A model generated the notes under the pieces. That model searched no databases, was not told the DNA's origin, and was given only the letters and a program-made list of their open reading frames with translations. Shown piece by piece: positions 11,131-23,669 of a stretch of 64,000 nucleotides of DNA. The translations under genes were made by a program, and so were the position numbers. The number at the start of each line of letters is the position of its first letter. Within the stretch, counting starts at the first letter, position 1. Origin of the DNA: Schistocephalus solidus (Eukaryota > Platyhelminthes > Cestoda > Diphyllobothriidea > Diphyllobothriidae); contig WEDG01005121.1 of NCBI GenBank assembly GCA_017591395.1, positions 49,834 to 113,833 on the forward strand, in the 5' to 3' direction.

Positions 11131-11520
11131 CAAAATCCAGCGTGAGAGTCACCTTCCCTGCACAGCATACGGTGGATACCATTGAACACGACGGTCGAAC
11201 TGACGTGCCGTAGACACCCGCATAGGTGAATGCGTTGAAACAGTAGAGATGGCAAAGAGGAAAAGGACTGAATTGGCCGTTTCTGGGTTGCTGACGCCTG
11301 TTCAGTGAGCATTGATATTTCGAATTGCGATCGTCATTACGCGGAATCCTAACTCACTCGTGGAGTGCTCATATAAGGCTTATGAAACAGAGAGGTAAAT
11401 ATAAATCTGATTTCGTCGAGCAAACCATCTTAATCTTCTTCCTCTTTGCAACCCTTCACCGCACTTCGAGATAAGCACTATTTGCGACACAGGGGTTATT
11501 CATGAATGACTATGGAAAAC
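11130..11520 (+). repeat. Dispersed repeat R-B, copy 1
   Basis: Contains ggcaaagaggaaaaggactg, cgtcattacgcgga and cacttcgagataagcac. These are shared with the reverse complements of 13,434-13,790 and 16,690-17,170. In each place it directly follows the family 1 3' modules or R-C, so it may be the distal part of the same 3' region. Confidence 0.6.
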
Positions 11521-12109
11521 CTGCCGTTCAAATATAGAATGAAATAATGAACATACTCATTTTTTGAGCAAACCGTGAAGGTAGCTCTACTGTTAGTGCT
11601 ACAATGATATTTATATTAGACAAGCCCACCAGAATAGATAGCACTTTGAACGGACAAGGTAAGTCCTGCCCTCGGTATCCAAGATGTCATGTCATCTGCC
11701 TGCAATGTAATTTTATCCATTACCTCACTAGTCTGGTATTCACCGACGGTTTGTAGCATAAGCCGTTTGGTAGCAACCGGTTGTTGAGGAATCTGTGGAG
11801 GAATTCAATTTGTGCGCGTGTTGAAGACATGCGAAGGACGGAGATCCTTCATCCTCGTGCTGACTATAGCGTTTCGCAGGATGAAACTACCTCAATCCTC
11901 CAAGATATACACATATAGACATTACGTTGCATGATAACTAAGAAGCCTTTCTAATCGAACACCCATTTCATGAGATGGGCCCTCTAATGTAGTTTTATAA
12001 ATATATATGGTAATCATCGATATCCAAACACTTTCGAGAGGATTTACAAGCAAGGACTGGGAGCGGGAATCTCTCAATATTAACGTGTCTTGCCATTGTA
12101 TAGTGAATA
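11521..12109. other. No gene seen
   Basis: Unique-looking sequence without convincing open frames. Confidence 0.4.
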
Positions 12110-12650
12110 TTTGGTACATGAGCTCACCCTCTCTCCTCATATTAAAGTTCGTGGAACCTGCTTTACCCAGGTCAGTTATCTGTACCTCAGTGGCTGCACC
12201 GATTGCTCATGTGCTGTATACTTTTGCGACTCAAATAAAGAGGCAATGCAGTTTTTGATTCGTCCAGAGGCATAAAGGGCACTCTGCTATAGCTCCCAAT
12301 ACCCCCGGGACGATTTTAAAGCTTCTGCAGCAATGGCATCAGCGGTCATATTAGTGTGTTAAGCAGATTTAGACGCCGTCCCTATGATTCCAAATGCGTG
12401 CAGAATGGCCCAATTTCCTCATGGCTTCCCTGCCAACAATACTGCTATCATTCTCCGTTTCCGAAACCTGCAGTCCTAGTTGACGGTCTCAACGCAGGCA
12501 ACACACGATATTCACTTTACTTTCGAGGCCTAACGACGTGAAGCTTAAAATAACAAGAAGAACCGCTAATTTTACATGGGCATTGCATTGAACGTGCCGA
12601 GAGCAAGACTTCCCTCGTCCGTTTCACCAGTTGGTAAATGTGTGTGTGCG
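12110..12650 (+). repeat. Dispersed repeat R-A, copy 2
   Basis: Second copy of the repeat at 9640-10,270, in the same orientation, ending in a gtgtgtgtg run. It is followed by R-C. Confidence 0.6.
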
Positions 12651-12659
12651 CGTTGGTAG

Positions 12660-13433
12660 ATTCAAAACATGTTTGCCTACGTATGATGCAAAAGCCCTGT
12701 GCTAGACGTGCGACTGGATCGACCTTTCTTTCTCGTTCGCCTTCCCCCTACCAATCAAACAGATTGGTAAAGAAAATGCGTACTGTGGGTGCTGTGACGT
12801 GAACTTCCCATATGGTAACGGCTGTACATCATCCCCATCAACAAGTAACCACTGCTCGGATATTTCAACATTCTTTGCACGCGGAGCTTGACCTTGTAAA
12901 TGAGTAGGGAAGTTCAGCCGTCCGAATGATCGCGCAGACTCGTTAATCTCCCCCAGAAGAAGGCTACCAGAATGCAAGTGTTACTGACATCGGTTGATGA
13001 ACACTCAAAGATCGATAACAGGATTCACTTGTCCTGTTCTACGTTGCGACACAGCCTCGAGCCCAGCCAGCACACAAACAGCATCTAGTATTACAGGCAT
13101 ATGAACATGACCGAACAAGACAACTGAGACTGGAATTGGCAATTCTGGCTCGTTAGCTGTCATCAGCCAGTCATACCAAACCTCAGGTTGTGCCCAACCA
13201 TAATACGACGCCGAGCTTAACCTAACATGGTTACACGCAGGGTTGATCCAGCACTCGACCGAACCTGTCGAGGATCGGACGTTCCTTGTCCGTTAAAAAT
13301 GCTATCAATCCTCATGGTCTTGCCTAAGGTAAACAGCATTGATGCGCTGACAGTATGGCTAACTAAGAGGTATGTTCGCAAACTGAGTAAGATCCGTATT
13401 TCAGCCTGCGGTTAGACTGCATGTGCTCCGAAG
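12660..13433 (+). repeat. Dispersed repeat R-C, copy 1, with an inserted SINE-A fragment
   Basis: 12,700-12,840 and 13,270-13,430 match 16,400-16,550 and 16,550-16,740 (accaaacagattggtaaaga; tcctcatggtcttgYc). The stretch between, about 12,840-13,260, is absent from the second copy. It contains a minus-strand SINE-A piece at about 13,120-13,200 (catcagccagtcatacc), so it is an insertion or several insertions. Confidence 0.55.
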
Positions 13434-13790
13434 TCATTCATGAATAACCTCTGTATCGCAAATAGTGCTTTTCACGAAGTGAGGTGAATGGACGGGTTCT
13501 AAAAGTAAAGATGATGATGACGCAGAAGAAGATGGTTCGCTCGTTGGAATCAGGTTTCTATTTACCTCTTTGGTAAATAAGGTAAATAAGGTATTCTTCC
13601 TCATATTGACAGCTGCAATACGAACTACAACTACGCATAAAGCAAGAAACAACCAATTCAGTCCTTTTCTTCTTTGCCAACACACGTCACGTGAGTTCGA
13701 CAAACGAAGTCCTACAATGTCCACCGTATGCTCCACAGAAGGGTGGTGCAGGGTGCGCGTGATTCAAGTGATTGTTGACTTGCGCTGCAT
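13434..13790 (-). repeat. Dispersed repeat R-B, copy 2
   Basis: The reverse complement matches R-B at 11.1-11.5 kb and 16.7-17.2 kb, including gcaaagaagaaaaggactga and the cacttcgtgaaaagcacta block. It joins family 1 3' modules at about 13,790. Confidence 0.6.
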
Positions 13791-14860
13791 CTACCGCACA
13801 CTCTCCTCCACCCTCACCTGAGCCCGGTGTCATGACAGAGTCAAGAGCCTGACTCTCAGTCCACCAGTTAGCCACGCCACACAAAACACAAACAGACTGG
13901 ACACGTGGTCCGAGTTATCCCGTCAGTTGTCAAACTTCCAAGCCAAGGCTTTTAGCGCACCGTGATAGTTTCAAGTGGTTTAGATTGTTTATAGTGAGAA
14001 AAAATGCGCGTAACTGTTGACCTCACTTGCTCCCCTAACCCCGCAATCACACCACCGTCCGAGCCGGTAAGTTGTCTGATGTGGGAGTGGGCGCATTAGA
14101 TGACGGGTCGGCGTACCCGCCTTTGCGCGCCACAGCACAACCTAGCCCCCATAACGCACACACCAGGATTCACTGAAACAGGGGGTATGGAGGAGCCATT
14201 GCCATCTGGCTCCCAGTCCACTGGTCAGCCACGCAACGCATATCACACACTGGGCCGACGGCGTGGTCTCGTGTAAGCGTCAGATTGGCAGCCTTCTAAG
14301 CCACGATTTCTAGAAAACCGTGATATTCACGGGGGCATGATAATGGTGAGTGTGTTGTCTATGTATTGGTGTAGGTAGTGTGCGCTGATGTGGCTTAGCC
14401 TCCGGTGGTTTACCGCAGGTTGTCATGGATGTGCATGTGACTGAATAGGCCTATGTGATGAGTACCTCGCGTTGTAGCTACCGCAATCGCTCCTCCTCTT
14501 ACACCTGATCACGGTGTCCTTCCAGAGTAAAGAAGACTGGAGGTGGAAGAGGGCGCAGGTGGCTGGCGCGACCGGAGACACCCCTGGGCGTACCACCACA
14601 CATGGCTCAGATCCCACGGAGTGGGAGTGCCATTAAGGTCACATTAAGAAGGAGCCCTTGTAGCCTGACTCTCAGTCAGGCCGTCAGTTACTACACACAA
14701 AACACACACTGGGCTGACCACGCTGTCCGAGTTATCCCGTTAGTTGGCAACATTCCAAGCCGCGGCTTTTAGCCCACCGTGATATTTTCAAGCGCGTCAG
14801 ATTGGGCATAGTGAGGAAAATGCGCTGACCCGTTGACCTCACTCTCTCCTCCACGCCCCA
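13790..14860 (-). repeat. Family 1 3' modules (minus), part of copy 4
   Basis: Reverse-complement copies of the 3' modules, at least two and a half units, with the cactataaacaatcta, gcttggaaggttgc and gagtcaggct landmarks. They lie immediately downstream of the copy 4 zinc-finger tail. Confidence 0.75.
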
Positions 14861-14869
14861 CAATCAGAG

Positions 14870-15780
14870 CACCGTCAAAGCCAGTCAACTGTCTGATATG
14901 GGAGTGGGTGCATTGGCAGTGCGGACAGTTGAGTCGGGTGCGGCGAGTTTATGTTGTGCTTCAAGCACTGCTTTGCCGGTCTCTGTGCGATGGTATTGCA
15001 AGTGACCGACCAGGCAGATGCGTGATGTGCATGTGTGATGAACCCCAGGACAGGATAGGTTGAGAGATGTTGAGTCTGAGAGGGTTTTGCTGCTGGTACT
15101 GGTAGTCTAGCTCCTGGGAGGACGGCGGGAAGTGTTGGTGGAAGCGTTAGGCGTGTTATATGTGTTGGCATCGCGATGGATTTCGCTTTCTTGGATGCGC
15201 ATGTGAACAATCAGCCCCATGCGGTGAGTAAATGCGCAGGGACTGTGAAGGCATTGGAGGCAGCGTTATCTGCTGTGTGTTGGTGATCCAGGCACTAGTT
15301 CGCCAGTCTCTGTGCGATAGATTTGTAAGTAACGACGAGATTCTTGTGTGAGGTTAATGTGCGATTGCAAGTGGTGTTCGTCACCGTGATCGGTGCAGGT
15401 GGTGGAGGAAGAAGGATGGTGTCGGTGATCATGGGTGGCGGCGCATCGATGAAGTTGTTATCAGTGGTATGAGTGGTCATCGTTGTGGGGTCTGAGGCAG
15501 GTGTGGCAGAGGTTGATGTAATTGTAATGTTGTTGCATTGAGGTAGATGATGTCCGAAAGGACCAACTCGCGCACGGAATGTGCGTAATCAGCGTGGACA
15601 CTTTGATAGGGCTAGGGCATTGGCTGTATTGATCCGTGGCGCTTGTGACTTGCGAGATGCTCTTTTGACCTAAACAGCGGCGAGTTAGTTGTCCTCATAG
15701 CTTGCTGCACCAGTCTTCACGGATCTTCTGCATGCCGGTCTATCCTGGGCGGGGTCTATACTTATCTTATCTTAACCCTT
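14870..15780 (-). pseudogene. Family 1 copy 4: zinc-finger tail fragment
   Basis: Minus-strand frames 15,480-15,295 (TTDNNFIDAPPPMITDTI..) and 15,210-14,875 match the tail of copy 2 at 20,562-19,932 almost residue for residue. They include the proline-rich linker and the shifted finger blocks. Frameshifts scatter the fingers over several frames. There is no RT or endonuclease in this copy: it begins within the tail, as expected of a 5'-truncated retroposition event, and continues into the 3' modules. Confidence 0.75.
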
Positions 15781-16060
15781 TGCCCTAACCGCAAACTTAA
15801 TGTTGTTTTTCCCTGGAATTTAGCGCAAAGCCATCCCCAACAGTGCGTCCCTCTCTGATTGCCGGCTTGCCCCATTGTCCATGTGCACACCACGTAGTTT
15901 CCATGGCCTTCCTCCAGCGTGCGAATAGCCGTGACACATGGTGGCTTTCGTCAACCGTCTGGGTCTAAGCATTCCTATTTAGAGACCGCACTACATAACC
16001 CCATCGTGGGAAGGGGCTAAAAAGGTTTCCTGGGTAACTGCTTTGATCACATCATCTACT
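15781..16060 (+). repeat. Family 1 5'-UTR-like fragment
   Basis: The block caaccgtctgggtctaagca, tatttagagaccgcactac, ggaaggggctaaaaaggt matches 33,655-33,735 of family 1 copy 1 (gcagccgtctggg; tatttagggacagcact; gaaggggctggaaaaggt). The orientation is opposite to the neighbouring copy 4, so it is a separate piece. Confidence 0.5.
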
Positions 16061-16249
16061 CTTGGACCATGGCTGCCAGATGCCTAACTCGCCATCGAAA
16101 TGAGAGAGAGAGAGCGGTGTGCTTTATTTTCAAAATAAAATTTCAAAATATTCTGGAAACAGGTCGTACATTCACGGTGAATAAGATTACGCACACAAAT
16201 ACACAACAACAGAAGATCACAAACGAATGGCCGACATCATTAAGAATCG

Positions 16250-16690
16250 TCCTTGAATGAGCGTAGGCCGAATTGGACTTCAAAATGGTGCCTGCGTGTT
16301 GCGTCCTATAGTTCGAATAAACAGAGATGGTCTAAAATCGGTATATAATGGGAGAGATTGGCTAACCGATGTGCACATAAGAAGATTCACATGCAAATGC
16401 AGAGCAGAAAAATGGCACTTTACCTCTCCTTTTCCATCACCTCCCCCCTCGTACGTCAATTCTCTTACCACAACCAAACAGATTGGTAAAGAAACTGTGC
16501 ACTGTAGGTGATGTGACCTGAACTAACCGTCTGGTGCTGGCTGCACATCACCATTCTTGTACGTTCAAAATGCTATCTTTCCTCATGGTCTTGTCCAATG
16601 TAAACATCATTGTTGCGGTGACAGTAGAGCTAACTTCGAAGTATGCTCACTAGCTAGGTATGTTCAATATTTCATCCTGTGGTTGGACGG
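16250..16690 (+). repeat. Dispersed repeat R-C, copy 2
   Basis: Matches 12,660-13,430 without the roughly 420-base insertion present there. Confidence 0.55.
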
Positions 16691-17170
16691 TATGTGCTCC
16701 ACAGTTATTCATTTATAACCCCCGTATCACAAAACGTGCTTGTCAAGAAGTGATGCCAATGGTCGGGTTGTATGGGGATGTAAAAGTAAATAAGAAGAAG
16801 AAGACGGTTCACTCGCTGCAATCAGGTTTCGTTTTATATATTTGATAAATAAACCTTATATATTTGATAAATAAACCTTATATGAACCCTCTACCATTGA
16901 GCTATGAGTCCGCGTAATGACGACTTATATATATAACGACCTTATATATTTGATAAATGACGACTTATATATGACGACCTTATATATTTGACGACCTTAT
17001 ATGAACCCTCTACCATTGAGCTATGAGTCCGCGTAATGACGACTGCAATTTGAACTAAAAGTAGGCGCAAAGCAAGAAACAGCCAACTTAGTTCTTTTCT
17101 TCCTTGCCATCTCTTCTGCTGCCACTCAATTGCCTCTGCGGGTGTCGTACGGCACGCACACACATATAAC
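16690..17170 (-). repeat. Dispersed repeat R-B, copy 3, with tRNA-like A boxes
   Basis: On the minus strand the words gactcatagctcaatggtag and agggttcatataagg appear twice, around 16,885-16,915 and 17,003-17,035. tagctcaatggtagag is close to a tRNA 5'-half/Pol III A box. A local duplication with tatatatttgataaa units separates the two. No complete tRNA fold is present. The block is probably tRNA-derived repeat sequence. Confidence 0.5.
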
Positions 17171-18790
17171 AACAATTCGACGTGCTAGGAAGATCTCACT
17201 TTAACAAAATTTAATGTTAAACCCTCACTCACGTCAGCCTACATAGCGGATTTTCTTTTCTGCGCTGGAAGTAACCGATGTTGTGGACTCTTCTATGGCT
17301 ATGAGAGCAGCTGATACGACCAGCATGTGGGCTTTACGTACTGGTTGCTTTGACGTCAGTAAACATCACGTGCAGTGCCCTTTACCAGCATCGTTACCAA
17401 TTCCTCGTTAGGTCGTTACGTGGTGCGGCCTGTCATCATCCGTGCGATTTCAATAGGCGCCCTGATAGCGTTCAGTTTGGCTGCCAGCATGGAGCAGCAG
17501 TCATTACATAGATGGTCAGTTTCGTTAAAATGCATCCTGTTCGTGCAGAAGGACGTGGTTTTCAAGTCAAAGCGCACAGACTAGCTTGTTCGTTGATTCG
17601 CTTACAGTAATCTTTACACGTGTTGCCTTTTTATTTTTGCGTGCGCATAAAACCATCTGACATGCCGCACATTTTTTGAATTTTCAGATTCTTCTGTCGT
17701 CTAGAGCTTCGTGTTGCCGTTGCTAGGAACACATAATTTATTCTATAGAATGCTTTTCGTTTCATCCATTGACACTCTAAAAAGCATTTGGCCGTTTATT
17801 TCAATAAAGAAAGTTTAAGATATGTTAATGGGAAGTTTCGGGCAGATGAAAACTCCACAGCAGTACAGCTGACCATGCGCAAAGGATACATATTCCCGTG
17901 TCTTGAATCTAAACAAATACTAAAACTAACCCAGACATCAACATCGAATCTAACCTTAACCCTCAACATAATCTCTCTGGAATAGGCGATTCCTACTAGC
18001 GTGTATTACCTGTTTTACTTAAAATTGCTTACTATCAGTCACTCAACCTGAATCTCTAATATAGCTAGTTCTTCTATTTTGCCGCCCGTGTACCTGCTTT
18101 TAGAAGACAGATTAAGAAGCCTAAATTATTTAAAAATAGTTTCATGAGTTTTAAAGAGGCGAATGCTGCCTTGTTAAGATAACTGCGACGAGGTTAGGTG
18201 AAGGAAGGCGGAGGGAGTAGAAGAAGAAAACTCTGGCCTGTCAGCCTTGCTGTTGGAGTTCAAGGCAAATCATAAGTGTTCACGGGATCAAGTGTTCCGC
18301 GATCAGAATTGGCCGATAAACGCTGCTTCCTATGACCTTGAACATTTAGATATTTATCGTCATTTGAACAGACTAGACTGATTGTTGGGGTACATGTCTA
18401 GTCAGCCGGACCTGGCGACCGTTTTTATAGTGCACATAAAAAGAAGCAGATCCCCCTCACAAAAATGTTTTCTAAAAGACAGTAATCTGCCAAAAGGAAC
18501 GCGTTAAACATTTTCCAAATACAGCATTTCAAAAAAAGACAGTTCGGCCAGTTAGGGTAGGCGCGAGTAAGCGGGAATTCTAAAGGGGGACGTAAAACCA
18601 AACAGATTTCCCCTCTTGGGTCAGACGAGAACTCCTTCCGACATAATAATACAGACGGCCCTGCAGTTCCAGTTCCTATGTCTTGCAAAAGCGGAGGTAT
18701 ACAAACAAGCCCTATAAAGCATTCGTGGTGGCAGCTTAAACGATCACGAGACCCTAACTTCTACGACCTTCGGGTCGGTACCGAATTCAA
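17171..18790. other. No gene seen
   Basis: No conserved coding sequence. A degenerate CCTAA-rich patch lies at about 17,920-17,970. Confidence 0.45.
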
Positions 18791-18939
18791 GGATGGTTAG
18801 TAGGGTATCCCATTCCGCACGCAATAATAAGAAAATAGATTGGAATAAGCTGGCAGTCGGACGAGGGCACACGCATGATGACGCAAGAGCTGCGTCCCGA
18901 GACAAAGTCGGGAACTCGTCACAGATGCAAAGACGTTAT

Positions 18940-19830
18940 ACCTTACTTTCGACAACCGACAGTTCGACCACCGTATTCCGTCGATGTCCACTGTTTGCTC
19001 CACACCATGGTGGTGCACGGACGGTGTCTTGCGCGTGGATTAGTTTTAAGTGAAAGTAGCCTTGCGCTGCAGCTCCGCACTCTCTCCTCCTCCCGCACCT
19101 GAGCCCGTTGTCATGACAGAGTTAAGAAGACCGGAGGTGGGAGAGGGCGCAGGTGGCTGGCGCGACCGGAGCCACCCCTGGGCGTACCATCACACATGGC
19201 TCAGATCCCACGGAGTGGGCGTGCCATTAAGGTAACATTAAGAAGGAGCCCTTGTAGCCTGACTCTCAGTCAGGCCGTCAGTTACTACACACAAAACACA
19301 CTGGGCTGACCACGCTGTCCGAGTTATTACGTCAGTTTGTCAACCTTCCAAGCCACGGCGTTTAGCGCGTCAGATTGGGCATAGTGAGGAAAATGCGTTG
19401 AGCCGTCGACCTCACTCCCTCCTCCACCCCCCACAATCAGAACACCGTCAGAGCCGGTCAGTTGTCTGATGCGGAAGTGGGCGCAGCTGCTGTTGACCTC
19501 GTCTACCCGTACTCTGTACACCACCTGGCCCCCAGCACAAGCCCCAGGGTTTGACACAATAGGGGGTTGAAATGCTCACATCTGACATGTGTGAGATAGC
19601 TAGAGGTCACGTTAAGAAGTAACCATCGCAGCCGTGTCTTCAGACCACCAATCAGCCGCTCCACACCACACACATTGGACTGACTGCGAGGTCTGAGTGT
19701 AATTGTCAGTTGGCAACCTTCCAACCCAAGGCACTTATCACCCCGTAGTATTCTCAGGCTTAGATCACACATACAAGAGAGGAGCCACATGCAGCAGGAG
19801 TCAAGGATCATACCTGCCTCTCAGTCAGCT
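18940..19830 (-). repeat. Family 1 copy 2: 3' modules
   Basis: Reverse-complement module landmarks (cttggaaggttgccaactg, gagtcaggct, gctccttcttaatg, cctccggtcttctt, cacttaaaactaat) run continuously from the end of the zinc-finger tail at about 19,940. This identifies the modules as the 3' untranslated region of family 1 rather than independent insertions. Confidence 0.75.
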
Positions 19831-19929
19831 ATGCAGACTGAGAGCATGTTCTTTGTGCTGTTGCATGTGATCATGTGAGATGCTGAGGCTAACGAGGAGA
19901 GATGCAAAGTTGGGGTATAGCCGGTGGCG

Positions 19930-20865
19930 TCCTACCGCAGGTTTCCATGAGGACGCATGCGAACATATAGGCCCATGCGGCGTGTGAATATGCGTGGGCA
20001 GTGTGGACAGTTGAGTCGTGTGGGCCGTGTATATTTGTGCTCCTGAAACTGGTTCACGAGTCTCTGGACGATGGAATGAAAAGTGACCGACCAGGCCGAT
20101 GCGTGATGTGCATGTGCAATGCCAACCAGGAGAGGATAGGTTGAGAGATGCTGAGTCTGAGAGGGTTTTGCTGCTGGTACTGTTAGTCTCGCTCCTGGGA
20201 GGACGGCGGGAAGTGTTGGTGGGTGCGTTAGGCGTGTTATATGTGTTGGCATCACGATGGATTTCGCTTTCGTGGATGCGCATGTGAATAAAGCAGCCCC
20301 ATGCGGTGAGTAAATGCGCAGGGACTGTGAAGGCATTGGAGGCGGCGTTCTCTGCTGTGTTTTGGTGCTCCAGGCACCAGTTCGCCAGTCTCTGTGCGAT
20401 AGATTTGCAAGTACCGACGAGCTTCATGTGTGAGGTTAATGTGCGATCGTAAGTGGTGTTCATCACCGTGATCGGTGCAGGTGGTGGAGGAAGGAGGATG
20501 GTGTCGGTGATCAGGGGTGGCGGGGCATCGATGAAGTTGTTATCAGTGGTTGGGGTGGTCATCGTCGTGGGGTCTGAGGCAGGTGTGGCAGAGGTTGATG
20601 TTATGGTATTGTTGTTGCATTGAGTTAGATGATGTCCGAAAGGACGAACTCGCGCACGGAATGTGCATAATCAGCGTAGGCCCTTTGATAGGGCTTTGAC
20701 ATTGGTCGTGTTTATCCGTGGTACTTGTGATTTGCGAGCCGCTCCTTTAGCAATTGCAGCGGCGATCTAGTTGGCCTCATAGATTGCTGCACAAGTCCTC
20801 ACGTATCTTCTGCATGCCGGTCTCTCCTGAGCGAGGTCCTTCCAGGTCGCCGTGTTGATTTGCGG
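19930..20865 (-). pseudogene. Family 1 copy 2: C-terminal zinc-finger tail
   Basis: A minus-strand frame at 20,562-19,825 is open for 245 codons, but the finger residues are partly out of frame. It reads proline-rich spacer, TTYDRTLTSH, HMRIHESEIHRDAN and TSRIGLVGHFSFHRPET. Compared with copy 1 the order of fingers and linkers is kept. The tail follows the RT of the same copy and ends at the 3' modules. Frameshifts make it non-functional. Confidence 0.75.
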
Positions 20866-22900
20866 TTAGTTCAGAGATTTCTTCAGTGCCCTTCTCGCGT
20901 CTTTTTCACCTCCATTTAAGTGAGCACCGTTAGCGACATCTCCGCTCCATCGCAGTTGCACTTGCCTCAGCATGGTATGTCTACAGAGGATTCCTGTCCA
21001 CTCCAGGATTTTGGTGTCTGGGATCCTATCTTTCCATCTCAGCTTCAGAATGCTGCAGAGGCACCTGAGATGGAACAAGTCCAGCTTCCTGGACTGGTTC
21101 GAGTAGACACTCCAGATCCCCGCTCTGTAAACGAGTGTTGTCAAAACGACGGCTTTGTACATCTTCAGTTTTGAGTTTAAGTGAATACCATGGTGATTCC
21201 AGACGGAGGCCTGCAGCCGGCCGAAGGCCTGACTTGCTTTGGAGATCCGTTGAACAACCTTGTCCTCGATTCTCGTGTTGCGTGGCAGCGTACTTCCCAG
21301 AAAAGTAAAGGTTTCCACATTATTGAATAGAGCGCCGTTGACATTGATTCGGGGAACATTATATTCCGCGCTGGGTAGTGCTTGGTGCATGACCCCCGCT
21401 TCGACTGTGTTGATTGCTAATCGAAATTTAGCGCAGTCTGCGGTGAAGAGACCCATGTTCCTTTGCATTACCTCCTCTGTCACCGTGTTAAGGGTAAAGT
21501 CGTCCGCGAAGTGCAAGTCATGGACTTAAAGCGTGCACACGCGAGTTGGGGCCTGCATACGCCGACTGTTGAGAAGGTGCCCGTCAGTTCTGTAGGCGAT
21601 GCGGATCCCACGGTGCTCATCATGGTAGGCATCCATCAGCATAACAGAAAACATGAGATTGAAGAGGGTGTAGGCCAGTACGCAGCCCTGCTTCACTCCG
21701 TTGGTCACTGCGAAGGCTTAGGACACCGTCCCGTTGTCGGTGACGTGCACCGTCATCCCGTCATGGAGCTGACGCACCATGTGCATGTACCACTCAGGAC
21801 AGCCGAATTGCTGAATGACTTTCCACAGTCCGTCGCGATTCACCATGTCGAATACTTTCGACAGACCCACAAAGGTAGTTTGGAGGTGGGTTTCAATCTC
21901 CTGGCACTTGTCTTGCAGCTGTTGGTTTGTGAAAATCATGTCGGTTGTTCCACAGTGTCGTCGGAAGCCACATTGGCTTTCCGGGAGCAGTCCTTGCTCC
22001 AGGTGGCCTTTCAGACGATTGAGAAGGATACGGGCGAAGATCTTTTCGGCGATGTTGTGCCGCGAGTTGCCTCTGTGGTTAACACAGAGTTGCCGGTTCC
22101 CCTTCCACTTGTAGAGATGGACGATGGTCGCGTCTTTGAAATCCTGAGTAATTTGTCCTTGGTGTCACCTCTCCTGGGAGATTGTGGTAAGTTCTGCCAT
22201 CAGCCGGAACTCACCATGCTTGAAGACTTCCAGTGGGATTGCGTCGGATCCTGGTACTTTTCCACTGGAAATATTTGCACGGCCTGGGTGGTTTCTGGGA
22301 GGGAAGGCGACAGATCTAGGTCATTATTTGTGTCCACTTGAGGGAGCTGGTAAATGGCAGCATCGGAGATGGTTGATGATCAATTAAGAACAATTCTGAA
22401 GTGCTCGGCCCAGCACTTCAGAATTTGCGATTTCTCTGTCAGCAGTGTTGTGCCATCAGAGCTGAGCAGCGGTGCGGTCCCTTGGTTTAGGGGCCGTAGA
22501 TAACCTTGATGGTTTGAAAAAGTTTTTCATTTAATTGTGGTCCGCATACCGCTGAATTTCCTCAGCCTTTTGGGCCATCCAGGCGTCCTGCATCTCCCAC
22601 AGCCGTTGTTTTACGAGGCGGCGGCATCTGAAAAAGGCTGCTTTGGTGGCGTCCGTTCGAAGGTCCATGTAGGCTTTCTGTAGTCGATTCTTCTCCGCCA
22701 GTAAGTTGCTGTTGACGGTGTCATTGTCGTCCAATTGGTCCTCGTGCTGACTGCGTGCACGTCCGAGGACGTCAAAGGCGGTGGACTGGATGAAATTTCA
22801 CTGTTGGCAACACCGTGTCTCCACAGTGGTGTTTTACTCTGCAGCATGCAGATCCTCCAGTTTCTGGGTTATCTGATTACTGAAATCAAAACAGTGAGCA
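20866..22900 (-). pseudogene. Family 1 copy 2: reverse transcriptase
   Basis: Broken minus-strand frames cover the whole RT: DATIVHLYKWKGNRQLC, FVGLSKVFDMVN (motif A, usual K-A-F-D changed to K-V-F-D), [19 protein letters not shown] (motif B), MHFADDFTLN (motif C with both Asp kept) and NVETFTFLGSTL (motif E). The thumb and YSNQSRKLDLFHLRCL follow. A TAA at 21,526-21,528 lies a few codons before F-A-D-D and is shared with copy 3. A second stop follows ..NGTVS. This is a pseudogene of an autonomous non-LTR element, 5'-truncated near 23,665. Confidence 0.85.
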
Positions 22901-22949
22901 GGCAAATTGAACAAAAGAGTATTTGACTTACCCGGTGGTCGCTTACCTT

Positions 22950-23665
22950 TGGGCCTTTGTCGGGGTTGAATTCGGACCTAAACTTGGAGATAACGAGGCG
23001 GTGCTTCGTCCAACCATCGGCATCGCGGATCGCCTTGGTCACCAGCATATCAAGTCAATCTCGCTTACGGGCAAGAACACAGTCCAGCGGCTGCCAGTGC
23101 CGCGATCGAGGGTGCATCGATGTGGCCTTCTCCCGCGTCTGGAGGCGGAAGCAGGTATTAGTCAGCAGGGGATGGTGTTCCACACAGGTTCACAGAAGAA
23201 GGAGGCCGTTATTGTTACAGCTATCAAGACTGTGCGGACCCAGCTCTCCCTGCCAGGAAGCGTGGTATGTTCCAACTTGAGCGTTAAATTCGCCGAGGAA
23301 AATCAACTTAGCCGCCTTCGGCACAGTTGCCAGCAGGTCGGGCATATCCTCGTAGAATTTGTTCTTTGTCTCGTCGGAGCTCGTTATTGGGGAAAGAGGG
23401 ATGTAGACGCTGATGAAAGTTGCGAACTTGTCTCCCCGAACAGGCAGGTGGATGTTCATCAGGTGATCATGGATGCCCTGCGGCAGAAAGGGCAGAGGTC
23501 CCACGATGTCGTTCCGGATGGCAAAGGTGACGCCAGCGTCGGCGCACACTGACCTTGGCTTGCCGCTCCAGAAGAAGGTGTGGCCGACACCCATCTCATC
23601 TAGCAGAGCATGTTCAGAGAATCTGGTCTCGCTGAAATCCACAATTTCCACCTTGTAGTGAACTG
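22950..23665 (-). pseudogene. Family 1 copy 2: AP-like endonuclease
   Basis: The minus-strand frame 23,651-23,190 encodes [40 protein letters not shown] and [10 protein letters not shown]. The core reads [13 protein letters not shown], where the catalytic G-D-F-N has become G-E-F-N. The last third, with the T/S-D-H block, lies in other frames down to about 22,950. The match to copy 1 stops at about 23,665, so the N-terminal end and 5' UTR are missing, as in 5'-truncated LINE insertions. Confidence 0.85.
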
Positions 23666-23669
23666 TCCA

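Noticed and set aside
21463..22341. 292-codon plus-strand frame
   Set aside because: Antisense to the RT of family 1 copy 2. The same antisense frame appears opposite copies 1 and 3, and the sense strand carries all RT motifs.
22923..23552. 209-codon plus-strand frame
   Set aside because: Antisense to the endonuclease of family 1 copy 2.
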